Positions 39,772 to 52,248 are shown, counted from the stretch's first letter. The stretch is 64,000 nt of DNA from Margaritifera margaritifera (GCA_029931535.1 JAQPZY010001689.1:3518501-3582500); one strand, 5' to 3'. Numbers and translations: made by a program. Notes: generated from the letters alone by a model not told the origin.

Positions 39772-40262
39772 TTAATGATAATAACTGCAGTTATCAGCCC
39801 CGATAGCAAGACGGCAAAAACAATGCAGTATGAAGAAGGAATTCATGATTATGATTTGAACCAAGAAACTTGAAGGAAAAGTTATAGGCTGATACTTTTC
39901 TAATAAGCACTGAATGGCCAGCTGAATAGAATGCTTTCTTAAGATCAAGGAAGGTGGCTCTTGTATGTTCGCCGGATTCAATTATAAGTTTCGGCAAGGC
40001 AGTTTGACATGAATGTATATGTCTGAAACCTGATTGTGATTTATTGCAGAGCTGGTACGTATTAAGATATCCGAAATGATGCTTGCTGCTGACATCTTTT
40101 TCAATATTTTTTGAAAGTACAGATAGAACAGATATGGGTCGATAATTGTACAGATTATTATTTTCTTAGGTATTGCGACAGCTTTCAACGAATCAGAGAT
40201 TGAGAAAGCCGGAATTTGGAGCATTTTGGGGTGAATTCCATCCTGACCCGCCAATTCATTGG
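39772..40262 (-). pseudogene. Non-LTR retrotransposon RT fragment
   Basis: The minus strand reads AGQDGIHPKML, then an FQKILKKM region corresponding to the conserved RPIS..PV.SKI.EK block of RTs, a QSGFRHIHSCQTALPKLI-like block after a frameshift, and RATFLDLKKAF, that is motif A with the catalytic-side residue changed (normally AFD). It is truncated on both sides and interrupted. An L2/CR1/Jockey-type non-LTR source is likely. Confidence 0.7.
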
Positions 40263-41300
40263 TGTTTAATTTAGTGTTCTAGTGATAATATATATAGTAG
40301 ATGCAGTAAACGATGTTGTGAATGACAGACCTCTCCTCCAGAGACGATAAACCAAAATGTACACCTCTCCCCTGAAGACACAGAAAGCACAATACATAAA
40401 TAGCAGGAGCAAGGAGCATGTTAACTGCGAGTTATTGGTAGATAATTTGCAGAATGTGATAAATGTAGAAAGAAATAGTGCATTTGAGCAAGAAGGAACT
40501 AACACATACCTACGTGAAGTACATGAAGGAAAAATACATCCCAAAACATCACAGGCATATAATAAAATGGTACGCATGAAACACATGATAAGGCTACTAT
40601 AAAGTAGACAATGTCCTAAGAGGCTATTAAATGGCATTACGGACAGAAGAAATGAAAAGTGATAACATTTAAAAATATGAAATTGATGCCAGTACCATCT
40701 GAAACAAACCCCGAAAAGCATATACACCGTTAAAGAGAAGTTAGTCGATGAGATTGGGAACAAAATTCGGGGTAATGAAAATCACGTGAATGTCAACGCA
40801 ATCATGTGGACATTTGAATTTCTCTTAAATTGTATACATACAATGTATGGAAATTACACAATCAACTATGCTCTTTTCCTTGATAAAATGTTTACCATGC
40901 ACACTTTTAATTCGTCCATAAAACCTTCAGTCATAAAGAAATACCACAAATATATCCAAAACGAGTTGATATGGGAAGAGTTTTTACACCAAATTAATGA
41001 AGTAAAAATTCAGTACACCTTTTTCACTGTGTTATATAGAGATTTTGAAGATACACTATTTCGTACGAAAAGGCAGAGCCTGTGCGAAGCACAACATGTT
41101 ACCCCTAACACGATGTTCTGAGAACTTTCATTTGACACCAAGTAGAAACTTAAATTAAACTACTCAGATCAATGGTATAATCAACGTTGAGATAAACTCA
41201 ATGAAAATGTTACAAATGCAGTAGACCAGAAATGTAAAGAGTGTGTACAATCAATGAGGTTAAACTGGTATTACAATGGATTTAATGAAACGGATCAATA
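40263..41300 (+). pseudogene. Unrecognised decayed coding region
   Basis: Several plus-strand frames look protein-like and follow each other: LTHTYVKYMKEKYIPKHH (about 40495), VDEIGNKIRGNENHVNVNAI (from 40743) running into a 111-codon frame (40786-41121) with CIHTMYGNYTINYALFLDKM, and after the stop more of the same frame style (NAVDQKCKECVQSMRLNWYY) to about 41285. Codon composition is Lys/Asn/Tyr-rich as in the AT-rich PolB remnants of this window. The family is unknown, and a structural gene of a decayed element is only a guess. Confidence 0.35.
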
Positions 41301-41710
41301 AAAAATTACTTACGAATGTGTAAAAACAGTAAATAGAGGCTAAGTGTATTTACACAAGAAACGCCATTTTCAAATTATTATTTTAAGTTCGAACTATGGA
41401 CTTCACTATGGTACTCATAAACTCAGCCACTACAATGACAGAGCCTTGCCTGTGGAACACGGCGACAACATTAGAGGTTTCTAGTTATAACGGATTACTT
41501 TTAATGTGATCGAGACTCCATCGTTATCATGCTACGATAAGGTCTTCCCATGAGAGATCGGCATGCGTTGTCTCTGACGCGACGAGATTCAGATTTAAAA
41601 TAATAAATAAATACAAAAAGAATGGTACAAGAATCCTATCTTTGTCCTTCGATTCAATGTAATAAAATAATTGGTTAGCTAAACGTAACCAAGTTACCAT
41701 GGCAAATTCA
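41301..41710. other. No gene recognised
   Basis: Short frames only. Confidence 0.35.
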
Positions 41711-41711
41711 T

Positions 41712-42340
41712 TTGATGAGAAATACATGTACTATACTGATACTCAACTTTTTACATACAAGCCATTACATATTTTTTATTAACTACACTTTACAATTTGA
41801 CAGTGATGACTTTTTGAAGGGATACAGAGCACAGTGTGATATGAGATTTAGGCAGAAACAAATAAACTGGACATGGCGATTAGCAACATCTAGCTGTGGG
41901 ATTTTCTACTGGCATTTGATAGACAAAAAACGAACCAGAATTAGCCAAATCAGTATACAAATTTCATGTTTATATTTACGATGCTAAAACTGCTGTCTGA
42001 AAAAAAAAATAAAAAAAATAATTACCTGATGATGCATTCAAACCAAATAGCACAACAGCACATATATAAACATTTTAATTTGTTCTGCAACAAATTAAAA
42101 TGCCACCACAGCATGAATGGAGATATCTCAATGGAACAACAAATACCTGATCTAATGGGACGAAGGGACATAAAACTGTACACCAAGGTCTTAGGGAGCC
42201 TAACATTCAGATGTATTAAAAGTGTCGTTACAACTAGGAAGCTGTTGAATACTGGCGAACAGTGTCAGCTGCTGAAATTAATTATATGGAAGAGAAAGAT
42301 GAACATGCTTAACTTCTTTGTGCAAAATAGCAACGGATGA
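41712..42340 (+). pseudogene. Unrecognised decayed coding region
   Basis: Two overlapping plus-strand frames (41712-41987 and 41966-42340, 91 and 124 codons), joined near an A-run at 42000-42018. The pieces RAQCDMRFRQKQINWTWRLA and RRDIKLYTKVLGSLTFRCIK look coding. The A-run suggests a slippage shift between two parts of one former gene. No domain is recognised. Confidence 0.3.
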
Positions 42341-42355
42341 ACGGATGCGGTAATC

Positions 42356-42560
42356 GCTAGCTAGCATGAATTATAGTATAAAGTCTTGTATAATCTGCAT
42401 GTTAGATGCCAATGTAGCTTGAATTACAGTATAAAGTCTTGTGTAATCTGCATGCTAGATGCCAATGTAGCATGAATTACAGTATAAAGTCTTGTGTAAT
42501 CTGCATGCTAGATGCCAATGTAGCATAAATTACAGTATAAAGTCTTGTGTAATCTGCATG
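42356..42560 (+). repeat. Minisatellite, about 53 bp x 4
   Basis: Unit TAGCATGAATTACAGTATAA plus AGTCTTGTGTAATCTGCATGCTAGATGCCAATG, four units; the last runs into unrelated sequence. Confidence 0.92.
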
Positions 42561-42859
42561 TTATTTAATGTAAATTTGTGTAACAGCAGATTAAATCCCG
42601 GATATTTCATTGTTTCCGCAGGGCTAGTAATGACAATAGCAATAATTATACCTGAAAAAACTATACAAAAAAACAACAAAAAAAACCCCAAAAAACAGTA
42701 GTAATTATAGGTAAGTGAGTAACTAATGAACAAAATTAATGAATTATTTAATTGAAAATGTGGTGGCTGTAAAAAGATGATGATTTTATTTGCGTGTGGT
42801 TGTTTTTTCTAGTCTTGATGGTTTAAAGCCGCTTGGTTTCACAGTGTTCTAAGGCGGCG

Positions 42860-43980
42860 TATCCAGTAAGATTATTTTTCTTTCCTGGTTTTGGAACTCC
42901 AGTTGGGGTTGTGAGCAATTGCAGTCAGTGTTACATCACTGAAAGTGTGGCCAGGGGAAGAGAAGTCTTCTGCAACTGGACTTCTGTCCAGCTTCTTTGT
43001 CATCCAATCAGATCTGTGAAGACTGATCCTTTTGTGTAGCTTTTCAGTTTCTCCGACATACTGAAGGCCACAGATCTTATTACATGTGATGAGATAAACT
43101 ACATTCTCTGTTTTGCACGTTCTGTTTGAACCATGTATGTTCAATTTTTCGCTCGTCGCTGTGCTAGCGAATGTGCTGGTCTCTATCATATGTTGACAGG
43201 TTTTGCACCTTTTATCACTTTTATCCCCACAGGGACCAGATTTGATAGGGTTGTCTTGGTTCGTGATTGGTGTTAGCTTCGCTCTGACTAGGGTGTCTTT
43301 GAGGTTTTTTGGTCTGCGGTAGGCTTCTACTGGTTTGTTCGGAGGATTAACTTTAGTGTGTCACAAGATTCCACAATAGTCCAATGTTTCTGGATGATTT
43401 TGCCTACTTTGGGGTTGTGTGGATGGTAGATCAGGATAAATGGTATCCAATCAACCTTGTCCTTTTTATTTAAGTAGGTCATTGCGGTTTGTTTGTTTAG
43501 CCCTTTGTGTTGCCTCTGCATTCAGATTTTTGTCATAGCCTCGGTCCATCAAATGTTCAGATAACTCTTCAGAACTTTTTTGGAATGTTTCATCGTCGGA
43601 GCAAATTCTGCGTATCCTCAGTGCTTGGCTATTCGGGATGTTTCGAATGCAATGTTTTGGATGACGACTGGATGGGAGAAGATACTGGTGTTTATCAGTT
43701 GGTTTTTGAGTAGATGTCTGTAGATGTCTGTATGGAGTTTGTTTTCTACCAGTCTGGTTGTTGTGTCCAGAAAAACGTGGTTTGAGTTGAAAACTTCTGA
43801 CGTGAATTTTATTGAAGGATGGAAGTTGTTTACTTTTGATATGAAGTCATCCAGATTTTCTCTTCTATGTTGCCACTTCATTTCTGTGTCATCGATGAAG
43901 CGTACCCACTGGTATGGTGTAAGCTCCACGTATGCTAAACTTTATATAATCTGCGGTTACACCAATTTATATTCAATAAC
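42860..43980 (-). pseudogene. Penelope-like element: RT plus GIY-YIG endonuclease
   Basis: The minus strand in order: VRFIDDTEMKW (43905-43870), the Penelope RT motif C (FIDD), followed by NNFHPSIKFTSEVFNSNHVFLD and KLHTDIYR; then DWIPFILIYHPHNPKVGKII (43460-43400) and KHWTI; then CKTENVVYLITC and GLQYVGETEKLHKRISLHRS (43130-43030), a GIY-YIG domain whose second motif reads YVGET, then PVAEDF and a C-terminal region. This RT-then-GIY-YIG order is specific to endonuclease-bearing Penelope-like elements. Frames change several times and the 5' part of RT is missing. Confidence 0.85.
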
Positions 43981-44154
43981 AGACGGCGTAATGGCTCATC
44001 CCTTTGTAGGGCAAAACCTATTAAGTTGCAGCAACTAGCCGACTAGACGACACATCAGACATTTTCAAGATGTAATTCCCGTAAAAATAGTTATGTAAAC
44101 TTTAGTAATTTCAACACCTTTTGTGTTTTTTGTTTGTCTTGTCTCTGTTTTGTG

Positions 44155-44225
44155 TTTGCCTTTGGAAAAGACTCAATGAGAGTCGAAAGCGCTAAGGCTA
44201 GTTGAAAACTAGTTTTGCACTGTTC
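44155..44225 (+). other. Possible degenerate hammerhead-like motif
   Basis: AAGACTCAATGAGAGTCGAAAG forms a 5-bp GACTC/GAGTC stem followed by GAAA, like helix II and the GAAA core of hammerhead ribozymes carried by Penelope-like elements. The CUGAUGA half is degraded and the strand is opposite to the RT. Weak. Confidence 0.25.
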
Positions 44226-44324
44226 GTTGTCAGTTTATTGCCTTAACTTAAACAATCCCTGACACACGAGATCCCTTGCTGGATCCAGTGCACTTGAAAT
44301 GACTTGTATTCGCCATATGATTTG

Positions 44325-44329
<5 letters not shown>

Positions 44330-44391
<62 letters not shown>
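44330..44391. repeat. (TA)n microsatellite
   Basis: A TA run. Confidence 0.97.
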
Positions 44392-44394
<3 letters not shown>

Positions 44395-44734
44395 GTCTAA
44401 CGGCAGCACAGAATATGTATGTAGTTCACCCGTTTTATGATCTGATTATTTCTTTTATCTTTCTTCCATTTTTAAATTCTTGTTTGTAGATTCCCCCTGT
44501 CATTCATACATGTGGGCGTCCAGAATTTCTCAAGGCTTTTACTGAATACGCCTAACGCACAATAGATGCTTAAGACTAATATGTAATTCAAAGAAAAATG
44601 GTTTATACACAATTTGTTTCAACTTGAATATTGAACGTTCAAGTGTTTTAGACTTCCTTGTTTATTGTTATATTGGAAACAAGGTTAAGAAAAACAACAT
44701 CATGTTGTGCTTACTAACTGGAAGTTAAAAAAAA

Positions 44735-44900
44735 ACTGAACGTACCACTTGTACACATACTGAGCACGAACATACAGAGCACGCACCACTGGTACACATA
44801 CAGAGCCGAACATACAGAGCACGTACCACTGATACACATACGGAGCACGAACATACAGAACACGTACTACTGGTACAGACACAGAGCACGAACATAGTCA
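44735..44900 (+). repeat. Minisatellite, about 41 bp x 4
   Basis: Unit ACGTACCACTGGTACACATA plus CAGAGCACGAACATACAGAGC. Each unit contains a small GTACCACTGGTAC palindrome. Confidence 0.88.
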
Positions 44901-45130
44901 GTTTAGAAGAATCCCACTCATACTATCTAGAAGAAAACAATTTTTTAAAAATTAGATTTAAAAACAAAGAAAACTTATCTAACAAACCAGGATGTAAAAC
45001 ACATTTTGGCAGCAGTATAAAAATGTTTTACTCATAAATAGAACTACGTGTAACTATGCAGAGCCTTCATCACTACATATGTTTTGTGAAAAGCATCCTT
45101 TTATTAATTATAGCTAGATAAATAACAAAT

Positions 45131-45256
45131 GGCTGCAACGGAAGTAACTATTGGAGGAGCGATACCTAACTGTTTAGCATTTACAGAAAGCAACGATATG
45201 TACAAATTATTTGATCCTTATGAAGCTGATGAATACATAAATAAAGATGAATAGTC
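45131..45256 (+). CDS. Possible 41-aa ORF
   Basis: ATG 45131 in AAATGGCTGC context opens MAATEVTIGGAIPNCLAF...DPYEADEYINKDE, stop near 45254. Short but of ordinary protein composition in a very AT-rich context. It could be a first exon or a remnant. No family. Confidence 0.25.
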
Positions 45257-45309
45257 ATGGAAGAGTTATGGAGAAAAATAGCAGAGCTCAATGAAAACAG
45301 AGCAAGAAA

Positions 45310-46715
45310 CTGAATTACCAATGACTGTATCTATCTAACTTGTTCTTTCATTGTCTATCTACATGATTGTTCGGTGTATTTAACACAGATTCCAGAAGAT
45401 AAAAAAAAAAAAAAAAAAAAAAAAAAACATTTACCGTCTTTATTTGTACATCTGCAGAAGCTTACTAACCCATTCTGGCAAATTTATGTATGATATTCTT
45501 CTGAGCAGTTGATAGCTATATATCTAAAATGATAACTATACTGTATATTTGCAATGTTGAATATTCAATCCTGTCAAACATGCGTTATGTACTTTCGTTT
45601 TCATGAGTGGGTCGATTCCTAAGACCGATCGTTAAGTCTAATTGATCTTTTTATAGAGCCAATTTCCGAATTTTTCGAATGATGATTGTTGCAACCTTAA
45701 AATATAAAGTTGTTTCGTTATTATTCTATTTAAATTCTGATTATTTATCCTCCTTTGTTCCTTTTTTAACTTGAGAAGGTATTCAAGGGGGTTGAAATTC
45801 TTTCCTTAATTGTTAGGTATTAGTGCATCAGATATCGAATTCTTCATTCTGATTTATTTAACTAGAAATATTGCAGTATATATTTCTTTATTTTTCATGC
45901 GTATTTAACATTTGACCTAGATGTATATAGATTCTTCCCACTGGATAGTTATATAGGAGATGCACCACTTACCACCCTAATAGGGAGGCCACTTTCTTAC
46001 AGCAGATCTTTATTTGCACTCTGCGATCGGACTTTGTTCTCCGTAAAGTATTAACTTTTCTGAGTCTTTTTTTTTTTTTGCTATCGTGTCCCGCAGATCA
46101 TTGTGTGTAAGTCCCACTAGAGACCAGTTCCTCTGGAGTCTTCAGATTTCCTATGTTGCATCAAGGGTTCACATGAACGTTATGGTTAATTGTATCAGCC
46201 TATCTTTCTATTATTTACTTTCTTTTGCAATTGTGTCACGTGGCTTCTTTTGCATGAACCCCATATATGACCATCTCCTTCCTCGAGTCTTTCTGACCTA
46301 CTTTGGATGCTTCATGCGTTCACATAGCAACTTGGCTTTATATTTTGTGGGAACATTTAAAACCTTTTCCTAATTGAGGAGTTTAAATTTTTTATTGATA
46401 TTTATTTTCGATCGCGTAGTGTATTTTGACCGCCTTTTATTAAGCAGGCAACAAGGTAGTTCTCAATTATATGAAAAACGTTCCAGCTCTGGGAAGAACC
46501 GAATCGCAAAACTTTAGATCCGTAATCAAGCGCAGTTACTAATGCATTTCAAAATTAAATTATATAAACCTTACACATATACTGGCATATGGGGTCCTCT
46601 TTGATTCACTCAGAGCAAACCAACTGCGATAGTGATATTCGCTTAAAGTAATAAGGTTTGGTAATATTTCAGTACCATGACTGTAGCATTTTATTATCTC
46701 CATTTATTTTAGTAA
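45310..46715. repeat. Diverged large repeat, copy 1
   Basis: Collinear with 57040-59335: TACATGATT..TCGGTGTATTTAACACA (45360), TTGAATATTCAATCCTGTCAAACAT (45555; counterpart 57300), TCTGATTTATTTAACTAG (45847; counterpart 57661), TGTAGCATTTTATTATCTCCATTTA (46682; counterpart 59302). A poly-A run is at 45400-45427. Confidence 0.5.
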
Positions 46716-47555
46716 GATTTCAATTAGATAGCAGATCTGCGGTTTTAAATTATGAATTTGTGACCTAAAACTACTTCGTCAATGAATATTGATTTTTGTA
46801 AAATGATATCCTCCTAGTCTTACCGTGCCATCGAATTTTTATTTCTATTTTAGTGTTGGTATGTACCTATACGAGTGGGTCGGAGTGTTGCAATATTAAT
46901 TGTCGTCATGGTCTGACTGGTGTAGTCATTTTTAATTTGTAAAATAATATTATCAAGTCTGACTAGTCCAGTAATTTTTAGAGTAGTCTAATAAAATGAG
47001 ATATTACTATTTAAAATTTTACCATAGTTAGTAATTATTTAATTTTTATTTGTAATGTTCTCAATGCGACAATACAAAAAAATACATGCTGTCTAGTAAT
47101 TTGTAATGATTTTTAGAACATCCGAAGTCTTATCTTACTGGTCAGCATTTTAAAATTTTTATTTTATTTGTTCTCGTATCACAACAACGGATGTAAAAAC
47201 ACCAAAAATTTATAAATTGTCAGCGGATGTAAAAACACAAAAAACTATAAATTGTCAAATACTCTCAACATTTGTACTACTTGATTTTTATTTTACATGA
47301 TGGTATTTCTTCGGATATGCATTAGATGACAACTTTGATAAAAAAATTTTTTTGCTAAAAAAAAATAGTGAACGTTTGTCGTGACTTATTTTGTGCATTA
47401 TGAGTTGTCTCCTTTATCCTATGTCCATATGATGCCAAGGGAATTTAGAAAATAAAAAAATTTATTTGACACACTGTACATAACGATAGATTTCGGAATT
47501 CATTTGAACAAATTGACGAGTTTTGAACCCATATTAGAAAAAAATCATTGCTGAA
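46716..47555. other. No gene recognised
   Basis: AT-rich. GTAAAAACACAAAAAATTTATA-like text is repeated twice (47200-47250). No coding signal. Confidence 0.4.
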
Positions 47556-47562
47556 GCAAGAC

Positions 47563-47671
<109 letters not shown>

Positions 47672-47844
47672 TTCTTTGTTTAATAATTAAAGGCCTTAAC
47701 ATGTGTCACACTTTCCAATTGATTGGAATAGATTTAACTTAAAATTTTGTTTATATTTTTCCATTTTCCACTTTCGAAAATGTTAAAACCCTCGCGCTAT
47801 CTATGTGTGTATAAACAATCATTGGTGTTCTGACATTAGGTTAT

Positions 47845-47970
47845 AAAATTCATGTCACACCTTGACATGCTATCAAGGTTACATACATATGTTACACCTA
47901 GACACACGGGTAGTATTACATACAAATGCCACACCTTGACATGATGGCAAAGTTACATACACATGTCGGT
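47845..47970. repeat. Short tandem repeat, about 50 bp x 2.5
   Basis: CACACCTTGACATG...GTTACATACA units. Confidence 0.65.
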
Positions 47971-48217
47971 GGGTGACGTAACATCTTTGAAGTTATGTGT
48001 TTAATATATGAAATGAAATTTAAGGATGTCGTTGAATAATTCAATATGTCATAATATTATTAAACTTCTTCCACAAAGTTCATATACAATGAACACTCGT
48101 TTTATATGCTCTAGATTGCTTACATATAGATTCCATGACATTCATGAATAGATCTGTAGTTAATAAAAAAAAAATAAAAAAACAGCTGTATTAATGATTG
48201 ACGATTGAAAATTTATT

Positions 48218-48640
48218 TTAGGCACTATTTTGAAGAGTAATTAAATATCTGAGCCAAATATTGGTCAGAATCAATCTATTTCGGTCCATTTGATCACATT
48301 TAATCTGGTCTTCCTTGCAGAGGTTTCCAGCATCTTGTATCAAATAAAGAATTGTTTCTGCCATAAATCCTGTCATTTTCGTTTCCAACTTCTTGCTCAA
48401 AATCTTGTGATCAGTGTCCAGGGACGCGAACAAGTGATTACTTACGATTAGAGCATAATTGCTAAAGTTCTTGCCAATTAATACTGCATCGCAGCGCTTC
48501 CATCGTTCATATGCAGTATAAAACCTAATTAATGCATGAGCATGCCAGATTTCCATGCATATGATTCTGCGACAAGAAACCCCAAAACAAGATTTTATAG
48601 TACTCAACACATCATCAGACCTTATATGCAAGTGCACCAA
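48218..48640 (-). CDS. Unrecognised 140-codon ORF
   Basis: The longest clean open frame outside the mobile elements, MVHLHIRSDD... to ...YLITLQNSA, with balanced composition (Cys, Trp, Met, charged residues). No signal peptide, membrane segment or recognised domain. It could be a gene of the decayed virus-like region to the right or an exon. The ATG has no clear TATA upstream. The function is unknown. Confidence 0.35.
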   Translation of the reverse strand: MVHLHIRSDDVLSTIKSCFGVSCRRIICMEIWHAHALIRFYTAYERWKRCDAVLIGKNFSNYALIVSNHLFASLDTDHKILSKKLETKMTGFMAETILYLIQDAGNLCKEDQIKCDQMDRNRLILTNIWLRYLITLQNSA

Positions 48641-49049
48641 CCTTACCGAATATCCTTACTCCTCATTTCGTGAACACCCAATCAGTGAGTATTTTTGGCT
48701 AGCCTCCGAGTTTCTCCTGTGAGATTTTCTAAGGTTCATCCTTTACGTTTCCTTGTTTCCTTGTTGAGTCCACCAAAGAACTGTCTTCACAATATAGTTG
48801 GAGTTCACTTTGCATGTACAGGTCAACCAACACAGTATCCTTTGTCCGAATTCCTTGTTAAGAATTTCAACATTGATGTTTTATTGAGGTGAAACTTGGA
48901 AAATGGTGCCTCGTCAGAAAATGTTTTATATCCTCTCCTGGGTAGCTGTATTGTAGAAACAAGGTTGAGTTATCAATGTGTATATGCCTTTTTTATGTTT
49001 TATATTAGAGTTTATAGTCAGGTTTTTATAATATGCCCATTTAGTTTTT
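48641..49049. other. No gene recognised
   Basis: One 65-codon frame without motif. Confidence 0.35.
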
Positions 49050-50277
49050 AATATTGAAACTCATATTCAAACACTGCTGGGATGTCTATCTCCACACTCA
49101 TCTCTAGATTTCAGACCTCGGGGTAAGACAATCATCTCACACACGGAGTAGGAGGAGTTGGAGGAATAGGTGGAGTTGTTGGAGTAGGTGAATATGGGGA
49201 CTATGAGGAGTTGGAGTGTAAGAGGAGATGTATGAGAAGGAAAAGCAGCACTTCCTAAACAATTTGCTATTGAAAGAGCAACTGTTGATACTGTCATTCC
49301 GATTCTCATAACAATTATTGCTATTGTTACACCCTTTTCCTTGAAAAGTTTGTTTCAGCCTTTCATCTAATGGTGTTTTTTCCCTTACTTTATTTTCCAA
49401 TTATTTCTCTGAAACTTCTCGCTAACTGTGTTAGATGTCCAACTATATGAGCTCGTTTCCTTTGAATACTTTTAAACTATTCTCGTAATACAGCCTTTTT
49501 GTTTGGGTCTTTTTCCTTGCTGAATTCATTTTTTAGGACTTCAAACTGTTTGGGTCTTTTTCCTTGCTGATGTAACTTTTTTAGGACTTCAAACTATTTT
49601 TCATTCATTTCAAAGCTTAATTTCATATGCACCTTGTTTGGTTTTACAACTTCGACAGCAATTACAAATTCATTTTATTGTCTATCATCTCCGTAGTAAA
49701 TAATCTTTTCTCTGCAGGTGGAAGTTCTCCATTTTGAATTTTTTTTGGCGGTAATAATAAATTATAGTCTCTCTTTCTCTTACCTGCTGGTCAAATGCTG
49801 TCTATTATTTGCGTTTTTATGTCATCGAGTAGTTGTATAGGTTGTCTGATAGTAACTGATGGTTTAATATGATATTTAGGTTCTGTCTCTGACGTTTCTT
49901 CTGTGTCTCTAAGCCTATTTAATATATCCAGAAATTCGTCTGTTATGGTGGAAGCACGAACTTTCTCAAGGTTCCTCCGGTCCTTGTTTGCATCTAAGTC
50001 TATTAAATCTAATCACAAATTCATATTCCTTGGCGGAAGTATGATATAGTTTTTGGTTTGCTAAACCCTCATATTAAATTTGCTAACAAAGGTAAATCCT
50101 TTGTTTTTCTCGCAAATATACATTGTGATTAAAATCATTAAACCACGAATCTGAGTGATCTTTAAATCAACTGGATTACCCAATCTACTTTTATATTATA
50201 TTATATACCGTAGGGAAACCATTATATTCAGGTCTATCAAGTTCCTTCTGTTCAAAATGTTCAACATCTTCAGCCAT
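49050..50277 (-). pseudogene. Decayed protein gene of virus-like region (unrecognised)
   Basis: From ATG 50277 the minus strand reads MAEDVEHFEQKELDRPEYNG, then alternates frames with coding-like blocks: SAKEYEFVIRFNRLRC (about 50040), VVKPNKVHMKLSFEMNEK (about 49655), two tandem KRPKQFEVLKN blocks encoded by a 60-bp direct repeat (49495-49610), IQRKRAHIVGHLTQLARSFR (about 49460) and KNTIR..KAETNFSRK. Stops and shifts are frequent. The family is unknown. Confidence 0.4.
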
Positions 50278-50339
50278 TTTTTTGTTATTGAAATAGCGGA
50301 GAAATAGGGATAAGTCACATTTAGAAAAAGAATTGGGAT

Positions 50340-50640
50340 ATATCGACGACTAAAAGAGATCTATTTATCCAGAAACAGTACCCGCAACAGTACCTGAAAG
50401 TGAAGAGTACAAACAGGAATTGAACACTGCTATTGCAAATGGAACATACAAAGAGATAACCCTGTAAAAACTTGACTGAAAACGAAATGGAAAAACATGG
50501 AGGATAAAAGAGCTTGTAAAATGTCCAAATCATTTTTTTCAGATCTTTTAAGTCACACTGTGACATTGATCAGCAAACTTATTCAAATAGACAGCTTGAA
50601 TATTTTACAAATGAATTGAAAGATTACTAAATTCCATGAG
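50340..50640 (+). pseudogene. Short decayed coding fragment
   Basis: YPETVPATVPESEEYKQELN and TAIANGTYKEITL on the plus strand, then after stops KRNGKTWRIKEL and a lysine/phenylalanine-rich end. Opposite in direction to its neighbour, with a divergent start region around 50280-50340. Confidence 0.35.
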
Positions 50641-51639
50641 ATATTTCACCGGATGATTTCATTTAAGCTAGGTTTGCCTCTATCTGCGTTGAGTGCTAGT
50701 TTGATAACGTTTAAGCATGTAGATTTCAATATGACAGAAGAATGCAGTTTGGAAATAAGAGACTCAGCGGTGTTGCACCTAGGATCATAAAGGCAGGGGA
50801 CATTGTGTCCCACAGCCTCCAAATTTGGGGGACACTCAACATTTTAAATGGACAAAGGAAAATAGTAGTTCATACATAATGCTAAATAATAAGATAATCT
50901 TTTGGGCTTTGACAGTTTGGTCACCTTAACTTTTTCGTCTGCACTGTACTATCATCTTTTCCTTGGACACTTACATTATTATAATAAAGCATTTATCAAG
51001 TGCTCAAGTAACTCATGAAAACATTAACATGTTTCAATATCTGGTTGACCTGAAAAGAGCTGCACTATGGAATTTTCCGTTACGTATCTTGCTCTCATGT
51101 TATGACAATAAATGCTTGAAGATAACGAATGAACACTGAAGTTACTTCAGTGTTCATTCGTTTTCTTCCAGAATTTATTGTCATAATTTCCATATTTTTC
51201 TGAATTACTTTTTCTTGCAAATTAATAATTTTTTGATTAAAGGTACAATTGTGTATTGGCATAAATTTAGTCCTATTTATCATTAATTCATTATGGGAAT
51301 AAATTAAAACTTCGTCGCCGTAGGTGTGCCTTCAACCTCAAAAATACGTTATATTAGCGGCCGTTAAAGAATTTACATTACAACTTGGCAGACTACTACA
51401 AACCTTGAATATTTTGTGTGCCAAATATGTTGTTTAAAATGGATATTAATTGCCATCTTACAGTATTTATCGCTCTGAGCGACTCTGACTATTGTTACCG
51501 CCAACATAGACGTAGGTGGACGTGCACTAAAGAAAAGTAGTAGGTGTATTTTTTATTTTTTCCAGACGAAAAAGCGCGCCAGAGGGCACACAGGGGTAAA
51601 GGTTTAGGAACAAAATACAAAAAAATTGCAGGAAATCCG
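50641..51639. other. Non-coding interval with long foldback
   Basis: Only the inverted repeat at 51096-51190 stands out. Confidence 0.4.
51096..51190. repeat. Long foldback with perfect 19-bp core
   Basis: AACGAATGAACACTGAAGT (51124-51142) and its exact reverse complement (51144-51162) with a 1-nt spacer. Outer arms (TTATGACAATAAAT on both sides) pair imperfectly, giving stems of about 47 bp. Confidence 0.93.
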
Positions 51640-52248
51640 CGATCCTGCTCTCAGTGTGCAACACTGACTCATGAGCTTTTGAATCTCTTGATCATTTTGC
51701 TGGATTTCGTTATTTAAGGCTCTCTTTAACTGTTCAAGTTAAAATTGTAAAGTGCCATAATTTTCTAAAGATGTGTCAATTTTCTCCATGTCACTTTCCA
51801 ATACATCTATTTATCTTATGTTCAATCTGTTGCAAATATTTTCTAACGTTTGGTAAATACTCTGCTCTTCCCGTACTGATTGTAGGGATATGATAGCAGT
51901 AGTTAAAGTACCGAATCGCTCTTTCAACAAGTCTTGACCTTGTCAAATCTGTTTTCTGTTCTCGTCAACCAGTTTTTCAAGCCCTGTGATTTTGACAGTT
52001 CTTTTACTACTACTCAACCCATTAACAATTAGTTTGTTGTCAGCTTGTTCCCTCTACGTTGTGATGTCTTTCAAACTGTTCTCTCTAAATAAGTTGAGTA
52101 TCTGGTTATCAACATTTCTCAAAGAAATATTTTATTTGCATCATTTGTTAATTTCATGGAAATTGAAGATACCATTATTGGTCACGGCTAGGTCACCGTT
52201 AATAATTTGACCTGGTGTTGCATCTTTTGGGTCTGTTTTTGTCTCCAT
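51640..52248 (-). pseudogene. Decayed coiled-coil protein gene
   Basis: ATG 52248 begins METKTDPKDATPGQIINGDL and continues AVTNNGIFNFHEINK, then, after stops or shifts, long heptad-like stretches (ITGLEKLVDENRKQI, DLLKERFGTLTTAIISLQSV, LEQLKRALNNEIQQNDQEIQ). The AVTNNGIFNF segment is followed by trimeric-looking coiled coil, as in fibre- or base-plate-like structural proteins, but that is inference. Two or more lesions. Confidence 0.42.
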
